Shown: positions 1 to 4,546 of the stretch, piece by piece | Layout: every line of letters begins with the position of its first letter | Position numbering within the stretch: position 1 is the first letter of the stretch | Assembly: GCA_046733275.1 (NCBI GenBank) | Contig: JBKPOW010000008.1 | Span: 1 to 5,886, forward strand | Length of the DNA stretch: 5,886 bases | Origin: VRUE01 sp046733275 | Lineage (GTDB): Bacteria > Actinomycetota > Thermoleophilia > Solirubrobacterales > 70-9 | Direction: 5' to 3' | Translations under genes and position numbers: made by a program | The notes under the pieces: model-generated | What the model was told of the DNA's origin: nothing | What the model saw: the letters and a program-made list of their open reading frames with translations, nothing else | Databases searched by the model: none

Positions 1-91
1 GGCCAGTCGCCCGCTCGACCAGCAGCGAGAGCCCGACCGTGACCAGCAACAGGCCGGCCGGCGCGATCAGCCAGCAGAGCAGGAGGTCCAT
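1..91 (-). CDS. N-terminal fragment of a multi-pass membrane protein
   Basis: The reverse strand from the ATG at 91 reads open to the window edge, giving 30 codons that begin MDLLLCWLIAPAGLL. Nearly all of residues 2-25 are hydrophobic, so this is an N-terminal transmembrane helix, followed by a short charged turn (VERATG). The gene continues outside the window. It diverges from the anchored protein at 172, with 80 bases between the starts. There is no clear Shine-Dalgarno, but an AAGAAT hexamer (complement of 101-106) lies 9 bases before the ATG, which would fit a nearly leaderless transcript. From memory, similar openings occur in large membrane proteins of Thermoleophilia, but the visible part is too short to name a family. 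Confidence 0.6.
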   Translation of the reverse strand, partial: MDLLLCWLIAPAGLLLVTVGLSLLVERATG

Positions 92-100
92 GGCGGCGCG

Positions 101-106
101 ATTCTT
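101..106 (-). promoter_or_regulatory. Possible -10 element for the left-edge membrane protein
   Basis: AAGAAT on the minus strand ends 9 bases before the ATG at 91, so transcription would start within a few bases of the start codon. No good -35 element is visible. It abuts the -35-like hexamer of the plus-strand promoter, so the two divergent promoters would overlap. The call rests on one hexamer. Confidence 0.25.
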
Positions 107-135
107 TCACGGGGCTCGGGCACGGCGGCTAGACT
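106..135 (+). promoter_or_regulatory. Probable sigma-70-type promoter for the anchored protein
   Basis: TTCACG at 106-111 (four of six matches to TTGACA) is followed after 18 bases by TAGACT at 130-135, which fits the actinobacterial TAnnnT -10 pattern. Transcription would start near 142. This leaves about 30 bases before the GTG at 172, or about 6 before the alternative ATG at 148. Confidence 0.4.
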
Positions 136-160
136 GGCGCCCGCGAAATGGCGGCAGAGC

Positions 161-166
161 AGGGAG
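161..166 (+). promoter_or_regulatory. Ribosome binding site supporting the GTG start at 172
   Basis: AGGGAG lies 5 bases before an in-frame GTG at 172. The upstream in-frame ATG at 148 has no such site. This decides the start chosen for the next gene. Confidence 0.5.
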
Positions 167-171
167 AAAAG

Positions 172-762
172 GTGGACGATCGCAGCGAACCGGCCCCCAG
201 GGGGCAAGCCCCCGACGGCATCGACGTGAACAAGGTGCGCATGTGGGTGCTGGCCGGGTTGGTCGCGGCGGGCGTCGTGGTCCTGGCGATCGTCCTGCTC
301 GGCGGCGACTCGGGTGACGAGTCCTCCGGCGAAGGCGAAGGCGAGGTGGTCGCCCTCTCCGAGGCGGAGCTGCTCGCCGAAGCGAGCGGGCTCGGCGGCC
401 CGGCCTACTGGGTCGGCCCGCGCGAGGGCACCGAGAGCTACGAGCTGACCACGACCGAAGACGGCCGCACCTACATCCGCTACCTGACCGGCGACGCCGA
501 GGCGGGCGACAAGCGGGCCGACTTCATCTCGGTCGCCACCTACCCCTTCCCCGATGCCGAGGCCGGCCTGAAGCGCTCGGCGGCGAGCGGCGAAGGGAAT
601 CTCGAGCACGGCCAGGGCTACGACCTGCTCGTCCCCGCGGCGGGCAACAACGTCTACGTCGTCTTCGACGACCAGCCCGACATCCAGGTAGAGGTCTTCT
701 CGCCGCAGCCGGGCGAAGCCGAGCAATTAGCCCGCACCGACGAGCTCAAACCACTCGGCTAG
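172..762 (+). CDS. Single-pass membrane-anchored protein of unknown function
   Basis: From the GTG at 172 the protein has 196 residues. Residues 1-23 are polar and cytoplasmic-like. Residues 25-44 form one strong transmembrane helix (VLAGLVAAGVVVLAIVLLGG). Residues 46-58 are an acidic Ser/Gly/Glu linker that includes a GEGEGE run. Residues 63-196 form a mixed, probably extracytoplasmic domain with the motif YWVGPREG near 79-86 and a GRTYIRYL strand shortly after. There is no lipobox or cleavable signal, so it is probably a type II anchored protein. I recognise no named domain. From memory, the 'YW.GP...YELT...G..Y.RYL' pattern recurs in uncharacterised proteins of Thermoleophilia. An in-frame ATG at 148 would add eight residues, but the Shine-Dalgarno favours GTG 172. 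The gene converges on the Fic gene, with 25 bases between their stops. Confidence 0.8.
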   Translation: MDDRSEPAPRGQAPDGIDVNKVRMWVLAGLVAAGVVVLAIVLLGGDSGDESSGEGEGEVVALSEAELLAEASGLGGPAYWVGPREGTESYELTTTEDGRTYIRYLTGDAEAGDKRADFISVATYPFPDAEAGLKRSAASGEGNLEHGQGYDLLVPAAGNNVYVVFDDQPDIQVEVFSPQPGEAEQLARTDELKPLG

Positions 763-779
763 CCGCGATCGTCTGCGGC
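762..779. terminator. Weak hairpin between converging genes
   Basis: GCCGC (762-766) pairs with GCGGC (775-779) around an 8-base loop, in the 25-base gap between the converging stops of the anchored protein and the Fic gene. There is no U-tract on either strand and the stem is only five pairs. The position suits a shared terminator, but the structure is marginal. Confidence 0.2.
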
Positions 780-787
780 CAAGCGAG

Positions 788-2272
788 TCAGGCGGGGTCG
801 CGGAGGGTCAGACCGCGTTCCTCGGCCTCGTCGGGGGCAACCAATGCGTTTGATCTGTTCAGCTGGGGCATGGCGCGGTCCCTGGTCGACCAGTCGACGA
901 GGGAGGCCCATCGCTGTGCTCTATCCGCCATCCGCAGCAGCGGTTCGGGATTGCCCTGGCGGCTCATCGCGCGTAGGGCTCCCAGGTAGTCGGCCCGATA
1001 GCAGAGGGGGATCGGGATCCGACACTGTTCTGCCGCGCTCAGCTCGGCGTTGAGTAGCGCGCGGGAGACGCGGCCGTTGCCGTCGGCGAAGGGGTGGATC
1101 TCGCTAACCGCGAACATGGCGAAGAGGGCGCGAGGCACGCCGGCGGATAGCGTCTCATAGAAGCGCCAGGCCTCCTCCAGGGTGCCGAGGACGAGGTCGG
1201 GAGCGACGAAGCTCGTCCCTCCAGCGCGATTCGGTCGCTGCTTCCACTCGCCAGGCGCCATGTCGGGACGCCCCTCGAGGATGTTGCGGTTGAGCAGCCG
1301 CAGCAGCTCGGCTAAGTCGCCGGCATCGGCCGGCACACGCGCGCGCAGCTCGGGATCGGTGACGACGCGGAAGGTGCCGAGGATGTCGTGGGCATCTTCC
1401 GGACGCTCCTCGGGGACGATCCCCTCGAAGACGATCTCCTCCGCCTCCTCGACCTCGAATTCAGTGCCCTCGATGAAATTGGAGAAGTAGGCCTCGAAGA
1501 AGGCGAAGACGCGCTGCGGGTCGGGGGGCTCAGGCCGCAGCGCGGGGACAAGGCCCGCCAGAGCTCCGTGCAGGGTCCCGAAGAGGGTGACGCGGTTTGC
1601 GTCGAAGGGTTGGCGCTTCCCCCTGGCCCGCGCCGTCTCGGTGACGAGGTGGGAGTCGCCGGTGCCGAGCAGGGCCGAGATCAGCTCGTCGAGGCGGTGC
1701 TGCTCGTCCTCCACGCCAAGCGCCGGCGCGAGCTCGCGGGCTTCGGCCCTGATCCGAAGGAGGTCGTCCTCGCCTCGGTTGCGGGCGATCCGCTCGAGCC
1801 ACTCCTCGAGTTCCGCGGTGGTCAGCGTTCTGGCGACGCCAGAACGGGCACGCGAGGGGCGCATGTTGTCGAGCGCCGTGCGCGCCTCACCGCTGCGGTG
1901 AAGCAGCCCGAATTGCATGTCGCCTGGCACGGCGCCGGGGCCGGCACGAGGTTTGATGTCGAGACCCGGCAGGCGGACGGCCGTGGGGTGCGCCCGCTCG
2001 GGTCCTGAGTCGAGAAACACCGAGCCGTCAGCTGCGGGGCGTGCTTCCACGGCAGAGCGGTCGACCAGAACCGCACCAGGGAAGTAGAGCGCCGCCACGT
2101 CCATCCAGCGGCGACGCAGCAACCGCTCGGGCGGCTCGTCGAGGTTCCACGTGTAGAGACCTCGGGCGAGGCGGCGCAGCTCGCCGCGGCGCTGGGCGCG
2201 GCTGGCGGCGGCAGTGTTGGTCGGGCGAAAGACCTCCGGCTCGTCCAAGAAGGGCTGTTTAGCGTCCGCCAT
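788..2272 (-). CDS. Fic-family protein with AbiEi-like N-terminal domain
   Basis: This 494-residue protein is a probable Fic AMPylase that would transfer AMP from ATP to a target hydroxyl group. The canonical Fic motif is intact at 393-404 (HPFADGNGRVSR), with catalytic His393, Asp397 and Arg401. Residues about 341-360 (KQRPNRAGGTSFVAP) fit the target-docking flap. SNFIEG at 264-269 matches the inhibitory motif (S/T)xxxE(G/N), with Glu268 predicted to block productive ATP binding, as in class II Fic proteins. Residues about 10-155 resemble the AbiEi antitoxin type: a winged-helix wing (RRGELRRLARGLYTWN, 29-44), then FPGAVLVDRSAVE and an LPGL..KPRAGPG.VPGD segment. GAGGA at 2279-2283 lies 6 bases before the ATG. 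No separate antitoxin gene adjoins. Codons such as AGA, CGA, GCA, TCA and TTG are more frequent here than in the neighbouring kinase, which hints at transfer. The Fic call is secure; the AbiEi-like assignment is from pattern memory, and the target is unknown. Confidence 0.93.
   Translation of the reverse strand: MADAKQPFLDEPEVFRPTNTAAASRAQRRGELRRLARGLYTWNLDEPPERLLRRRWMDVAALYFPGAVLVDRSAVEARPAADGSVFLDSGPERAHPTAVRLPGLDIKPRAGPGAVPGDMQFGLLHRSGEARTALDNMRPSRARSGVARTLTTAELEEWLERIARNRGEDDLLRIRAEARELAPALGVEDEQHRLDELISALLGTGDSHLVTETARARGKRQPFDANRVTLFGTLHGALAGLVPALRPEPPDPQRVFAFFEAYFSNFIEGTEFEVEEAEEIVFEGIVPEERPEDAHDILGTFRVVTDPELRARVPADAGDLAELLRLLNRNILEGRPDMAPGEWKQRPNRAGGTSFVAPDLVLGTLEEAWRFYETLSAGVPRALFAMFAVSEIHPFADGNGRVSRALLNAELSAAEQCRIPIPLCYRADYLGALRAMSRQGNPEPLLRMADRAQRWASLVDWSTRDRAMPQLNRSNALVAPDEAEERGLTLRDPA
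1826..1846. repeat. Perfect 9-bp hairpin inside the Fic gene
   Basis: CGTTCTGGC (1826-1834) and GCCAGAACG (1838-1846) are perfect inverted repeats around a 3-base loop. On the coding strand this covers exactly codons 143-149 (Arg-Ser-Gly-Val-Ala-Arg-Thr). The symmetry depends on the less usual codons CGT, TCT and AGA. It lies where the AbiEi-like part ends and the central region begins. There is no U-tract, so it is not a simple terminator. Confidence 0.7.
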
Positions 2273-2287
2273 CGTCCGTCCTCAGTG

Positions 2288-2311
2288 CAAGTTCTCCTGT
2301 TTAAGAGCTTG
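2288..2311. promoter_or_regulatory. Candidate operator (inverted repeat) upstream of fic
   Basis: CAAGTTCT (2288-2295) and AGAGCTTG (2304-2311) form an inverted repeat matching at 7 of 8 positions, with an 8-base AT-rich spacer. It sits 16-39 bases upstream of the Fic start, in the AT-richest patch of the window. It lies just downstream of a -10-like TATTGT, so a bound repressor would cover the transcription start. AbiEi-type antitoxins are known to repress their own operons by binding inverted repeats, and the Fic protein carries an AbiEi-like N-terminus. Autoregulation is therefore plausible but inferred. Confidence 0.4.
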
Positions 2312-2316
2312 AAAGT

Positions 2317-2328
2317 GACAATAACCGG
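2317..2328 (-). promoter_or_regulatory. Shared motif upstream of fic, with -10-like TATTGT
   Basis: On the minus strand this reads CCGGTTATTGTC. The same sequence with one inserted G occurs upstream of the response regulator at 3088-3100. Within and next to it, TATTGT (complement of 2318-2323) fits the TAnnnT -10 pattern. A start near 2310 would give a leader of about 38 bases. It may be a regulator site, a promoter core, or both. No strong -35 element is evident. Confidence 0.35.
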
Positions 2329-2356
2329 TACTTAAGACGGTCGAGGAGCGTGCCGC

Positions 2357-3061
2357 TCAGGCGCCGGCGGCTTCGAACTTGTAGCCGACGCCGCGCACGG
2401 TGAGGACGAGCTCGGGGTTCTGGGGGTCGCGCTCGACCTTCTGGCGGAGGTTGGAGATGTGGACGTCGCAGGCGCGCTCGTCGCCGTCGAACTCGGTTTG
2501 CCAGAGCTCCTCCATGATCTGGCGGCGGGGAAAGACCTCGCCGGCGCGGCCGACGAGGAGGCGGAGGAGCTGGAACTCGGAGCGGGTCAGGTTGACCGGC
2601 TCGCCGCGCACGGTGGCGATGTGGCGGACGAGGTCGATCGCGACCGGGCCGCTTTCGACCTTGACCGCCTGGGAGAGCGGCGCGCGGTCGAGCTCGCGGC
2701 GGCGCAGCTGGGCGCGCACGCGGCCGATCAGCTCGCGCACGGAGAAAGGCTTGGTGACGTAGTCGTCGGCGCCGACTTCGAGGCCGACGACCTTGTCGAC
2801 CTCGGCGTCCTTGGCGGTGAGGAGGATGATCGGCACGGCGCTGCGCGCGCGCACTTCGCGGCAGATGTCGAGCCCGCTCTGGCCCGGCATCATGATGTCG
2901 AGGATGATCAGGTCGTAGGGGATGCCGTCGCCGACCATCCTCGCCGCCTCCTCGCCGTCGGCGGCGGCGCTCACCTCGAAGCCCTCCTGGGTGAGCGCGT
3001 AACCGACCGAGTCGCGCACCGAGGGCTCGTCGTCGGCGATCAGGATGCGTCCGCTGCTCAT
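2357..3061 (-). CDS. OmpR/PhoB-family response regulator
   Basis: This 234-residue regulator has the usual length and two-domain plan. The receiver domain spans residues about 4-118: acidic pocket Asp10/Asp11, phosphoacceptor Asp55 in LIILDIMMPG, Thr82, and Lys104 in the YVTKPF motif. A DNA-binding winged helix spans about 135-231: LTRSEFQLLRLL, a recognition helix around 194-210 (DERACDVHISNLRQKVE) and the C-terminal wing VRGVGYKFE. When phosphorylated at Asp55 by a histidine kinase it should dimerise and bind direct repeats near promoters. GGAG at 3071-3074 lies 9 bases before the ATG. It follows the kinase gene after 70 bases and is probably its partner. Which system it belongs to (PhoP-, MtrA- or WalR-like) cannot be told from the sequence alone. 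Confidence 0.95.
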   Translation of the reverse strand: MSSGRILIADDEPSVRDSVGYALTQEGFEVSAAADGEEAARMVGDGIPYDLIILDIMMPGQSGLDICREVRARSAVPIILLTAKDAEVDKVVGLEVGADDYVTKPFSVRELIGRVRAQLRRRELDRAPLSQAVKVESGPVAIDLVRHIATVRGEPVNLTRSEFQLLRLLVGRAGEVFPRRQIMEELWQTEFDGDERACDVHISNLRQKVERDPQNPELVLTVRGVGYKFEAAGA

Positions 3062-3087
3062 GCGACACCGCTCCGCTGTGCCTTATC

Positions 3088-3100
3088 GACACATAACCGG
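3088..3100 (-). promoter_or_regulatory. Shared motif upstream of the response regulator
   Basis: On the minus strand this reads CCGGTTATGTGTC, which matches the site upstream of fic over 12 bases with a single inserted base. It lies 26 bases before the regulator start, in the 70-base kinase-regulator gap, which is AT-richer than its surroundings. It may mark an internal promoter or a binding site for the regulator itself. Confidence 0.35.
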
Positions 3101-3131
3101 GCAAAGGAACAGCGGAAGGTCATTGTGGGGA

Positions 3132-4433
3132 TCATGCGACCGGGGTCGGGGTCGGTTGGGCGGCGGGGAGGCGGACCCAGAAGGTGCTGCCCTGCCCCTC
3201 GACCGAGTGGGCGCCGATCTCGCCGCCCATCACGCTGACCATGCGGCGGGCGATCGCCAGGCCGAGGCCGAAGCCCTCCTGATTGCGCGACTCATCGCGG
3301 CGGTAGAAGCGCTCGAACACGCGCTCTATCTCCGCCTCGGGGATCCCCGGTCCGGTATCGATCACCTCCAGAACCACCTCTTTCTCGCCGTCGCGGCGGC
3401 CGCGAACGGTAACGCGCCCGGGCAGCGGCGTGTGCTTGAAGGCGTTAGTGAGCAGGCCGATCATCACCTGGCGCAGCAGGGTCGGGTCCCCCTTGGCGTA
3501 GAGGTCCGGCGCGACCTCGGTGCTGAGCTCGATGTGGCGCGGCGCCTCGACCGACTCGACCGTGTCGCGGATCGCGGCGGCGACGTCGACGTCCTCGCTC
3601 TCCTCCGTGCCGAGCGACTCGACCCGGGCGAGGGTCAGCAGCGAACGGGTGAGGCGGTTCATCCGCTCGGTGTCCTCGGCGAGGCGGCCGAGGAAGTGGT
3701 CGAGCGCTTTCGGGTCGTCCTTGGCGCCCTCCTGCAGGACCTCGATCGCACTGGAGATGCCGGCCAGCGGGTTGCGCAGCTCGTGGGCGGCGTTGGAGAT
3801 GAAGTCGGCTTCGGCCAGCTCGCGGCGCATCTCGTCGGTGCGGTCGCGCGCGACGACGAGGACGGCGCGCTCTTTCGGCAGCGAGCGGGCGGACATCGCG
3901 TAGGCGCGGTCGCCGATGCGCAGCGCCGGGTGGGCGGCGAAGCCGAGGTCGGCGGCGCGCTTGAGGTGCGGCTGGATCGAGTCGGGCGGGTGGCCGAGCG
4001 GGTCGAGCAGCTTGCTCGCGGCGCGGTTGGAGAAGCGCACGGTGCCGTCGTCGTCGACGACGATCACGGCGTCGGTGAGGCCGTCGAAGATCGCCTGCAG
4101 CTTGTCGCGGTCGGCGGTGAGGACGCCGACGCTCTCCTTGAGCGAGGCGCGCATCGAGTCGAGGGAGCGGGCGAGGTCGCCGATCTCGTCGCGGCCGCCG
4201 GCGTCGAGTGGCACGTCGAAGTCGCCGGCGGCGAGCTCGCCCGCCGCGCGCGAGATGCGGGTCACCCGGTGCGAGGTGCCGAGGGCGATGAGGAAGCCGG
4301 CCAGGGTGCCGAGCGCGATCGCGCCGAGCACGGCGCGCGGCCGGTCGCCGAAGAGGTAGACGACGCCGGCGGTGAGCAGGGTGACGGCAGCAAAGGCGCC
4401 GACCAGCCAGAGCCTGAGGCCGATGCGTTTCAC
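3132..4433 (-). CDS. PAS/HAMP membrane sensor histidine kinase
   Basis: From the GTG at 4433 the protein has 433 residues. It has transmembrane helices at about 6-28 and 34-52 joined by a loop of only about five residues, then HAMP (53-105), PAS (109-199), HisKA (206-273) and an ATPase domain (316-423). The phosphorylated His217 lies in NAAHELRNPL. ATP-binding motifs are intact: N box Asn330 in LLTNAFKHT, G1 DTGPGIP at 359-365, F box FERFYRRDE, and G2 GFGLGLAI at 387-394. It would phosphorylate the regulator encoded just downstream. The near absence of an outside loop argues against a classical extracellular sensor. I prefer GTG 4433 because GAGGG lies 6 bases upstream and the protein then begins MKRIGLRLWLVG. 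A GTG at 4490 gives 19 more residues but has no good ribosome site. This is a PhoR/WalK-type kinase; the signal is unknown. Confidence 0.94.
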   Translation of the reverse strand: MKRIGLRLWLVGAFAAVTLLTAGVVYLFGDRPRAVLGAIALGTLAGFLIALGTSHRVTRISRAAGELAAGDFDVPLDAGGRDEIGDLARSLDSMRASLKESVGVLTADRDKLQAIFDGLTDAVIVVDDDGTVRFSNRAASKLLDPLGHPPDSIQPHLKRAADLGFAAHPALRIGDRAYAMSARSLPKERAVLVVARDRTDEMRRELAEADFISNAAHELRNPLAGISSAIEVLQEGAKDDPKALDHFLGRLAEDTERMNRLTRSLLTLARVESLGTEESEDVDVAAAIRDTVESVEAPRHIELSTEVAPDLYAKGDPTLLRQVMIGLLTNAFKHTPLPGRVTVRGRRDGEKEVVLEVIDTGPGIPEAEIERVFERFYRRDESRNQEGFGLGLAIARRMVSVMGGEIGAHSVEGQGSTFWVRLPAAQPTPTPVA

Positions 4434-4474
4434 CGGGCGCCCTCGAGCCGCGCCGCTGTCCCCGAGCCGCTCAT
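4430..4474 (-). CDS. Possible 14-codon leader ORF overlapping the kinase start
   Basis: On the minus strand an ATG at 4474 opens MSGSGTAARLEGAR and ends at a TGA that shares bases with the kinase GTG (GTGA overlap). No Shine-Dalgarno precedes it, but TAGTAA lies 6 bases upstream of the ATG, so a leaderless transcript could begin here. Termination at the overlap could couple translation to the kinase. It could equally be chance: the alternative kinase start at 4490 reads through this stretch in another frame. Confidence 0.25.
   Translation of the reverse strand: MSGSGTAARLEGAR
4440..4444 (-). promoter_or_regulatory. Ribosome binding site for the kinase GTG at 4433
   Basis: GAGGG on the minus strand lies 6 bases before the GTG at 4433. 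This is the main reason for choosing that start over the GTG at 4490, which is preceded only by GGGGCGTTT. Confidence 0.55.
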
Positions 4475-4494
4475 GAACGTTTACTAACACAAAC

Positions 4495-4509
4495 GCCCCG
4501 GCTCGGGGC
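4495..4509. repeat. GC-rich hairpin in the divergent kinase/glycosyltransferase gap
   Basis: GCCCCG (4495-4500) pairs with CGGGGC (4504-4509) around a 3-base loop. The left arm, extended to GCCCCGGC (4495-4502), can alternatively pair with GCCGGGGC (4519-4526). On the minus strand the hairpin is followed by GTTTGTGTTAG, which looks like a weak U-rich terminator tail. No minus-strand gene lies immediately upstream to be terminated, so it might stop antisense transcripts from entering the kinase, or be a by-product of high GC. Confidence 0.35.
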
Positions 4510-4533
4510 CGCGGCGACGCCGGGGCCGCGTGG

Positions 4534-4539
4534 GAGAAT
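4534..4539 (+). promoter_or_regulatory. Possible -10 element for the glycosyltransferase operon
   Basis: GAGAAT ends 7 bases before the GTG at 4547, so transcription from it would begin at or next to the start codon (a leaderless messenger). The alternative reading is that GGGAG at 4532-4536 acts as a distant Shine-Dalgarno, 10 bases from the GTG. No -35 element is recognisable. Confidence 0.25.
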
Positions 4540-4546
4540 CCCGCGG

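Noticed and set aside
328..345. Three GGCGAA/GGCGAG units in the anchored protein gene
   Set aside because: They encode the GEGEGE linker. Such short tandem units are normal in low-complexity acidic linkers and need no further explanation.
67..726. A 219-codon minus-strand open frame opposite the anchored protein
   Set aside because: It is compositionally biased and would overlap the start of the left-edge membrane gene. The plus strand has a promoter-like region, a Shine-Dalgarno and a clear transmembrane helix.
2346..2358. GAGCG/CGCTC hairpin at the stop of the response regulator as a terminator
   Set aside because: The stem has only five pairs, overlaps the stop codon and has no U-tract. 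The following 84 bases lead into fic, so readthrough is plausible.
3062..3092. GTGTCG occurring twice upstream of the response regulator as a direct-repeat binding site
   Set aside because: The copies are about 25 bases apart. OmpR/PhoB-type regulators usually bind direct repeats about one helical turn (10-11 bases) apart, and a six-base match is weak.
2301..3104. A 267-codon minus-strand frame overlapping the response regulator
   Set aside because: It is an Arg/Pro/Gly-rich out-of-frame reading of the regulator gene, whose own frame shows every expected receiver and winged-helix motif.
3045..4487. A 480-codon plus-strand open frame opposite the kinase gene
   Set aside because: Its translation is a low-complexity Ala/Arg/Glu/Gly/Val mix with no domain, and the opposite strand encodes a complete kinase. 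High GC removes stop codons from antisense frames.
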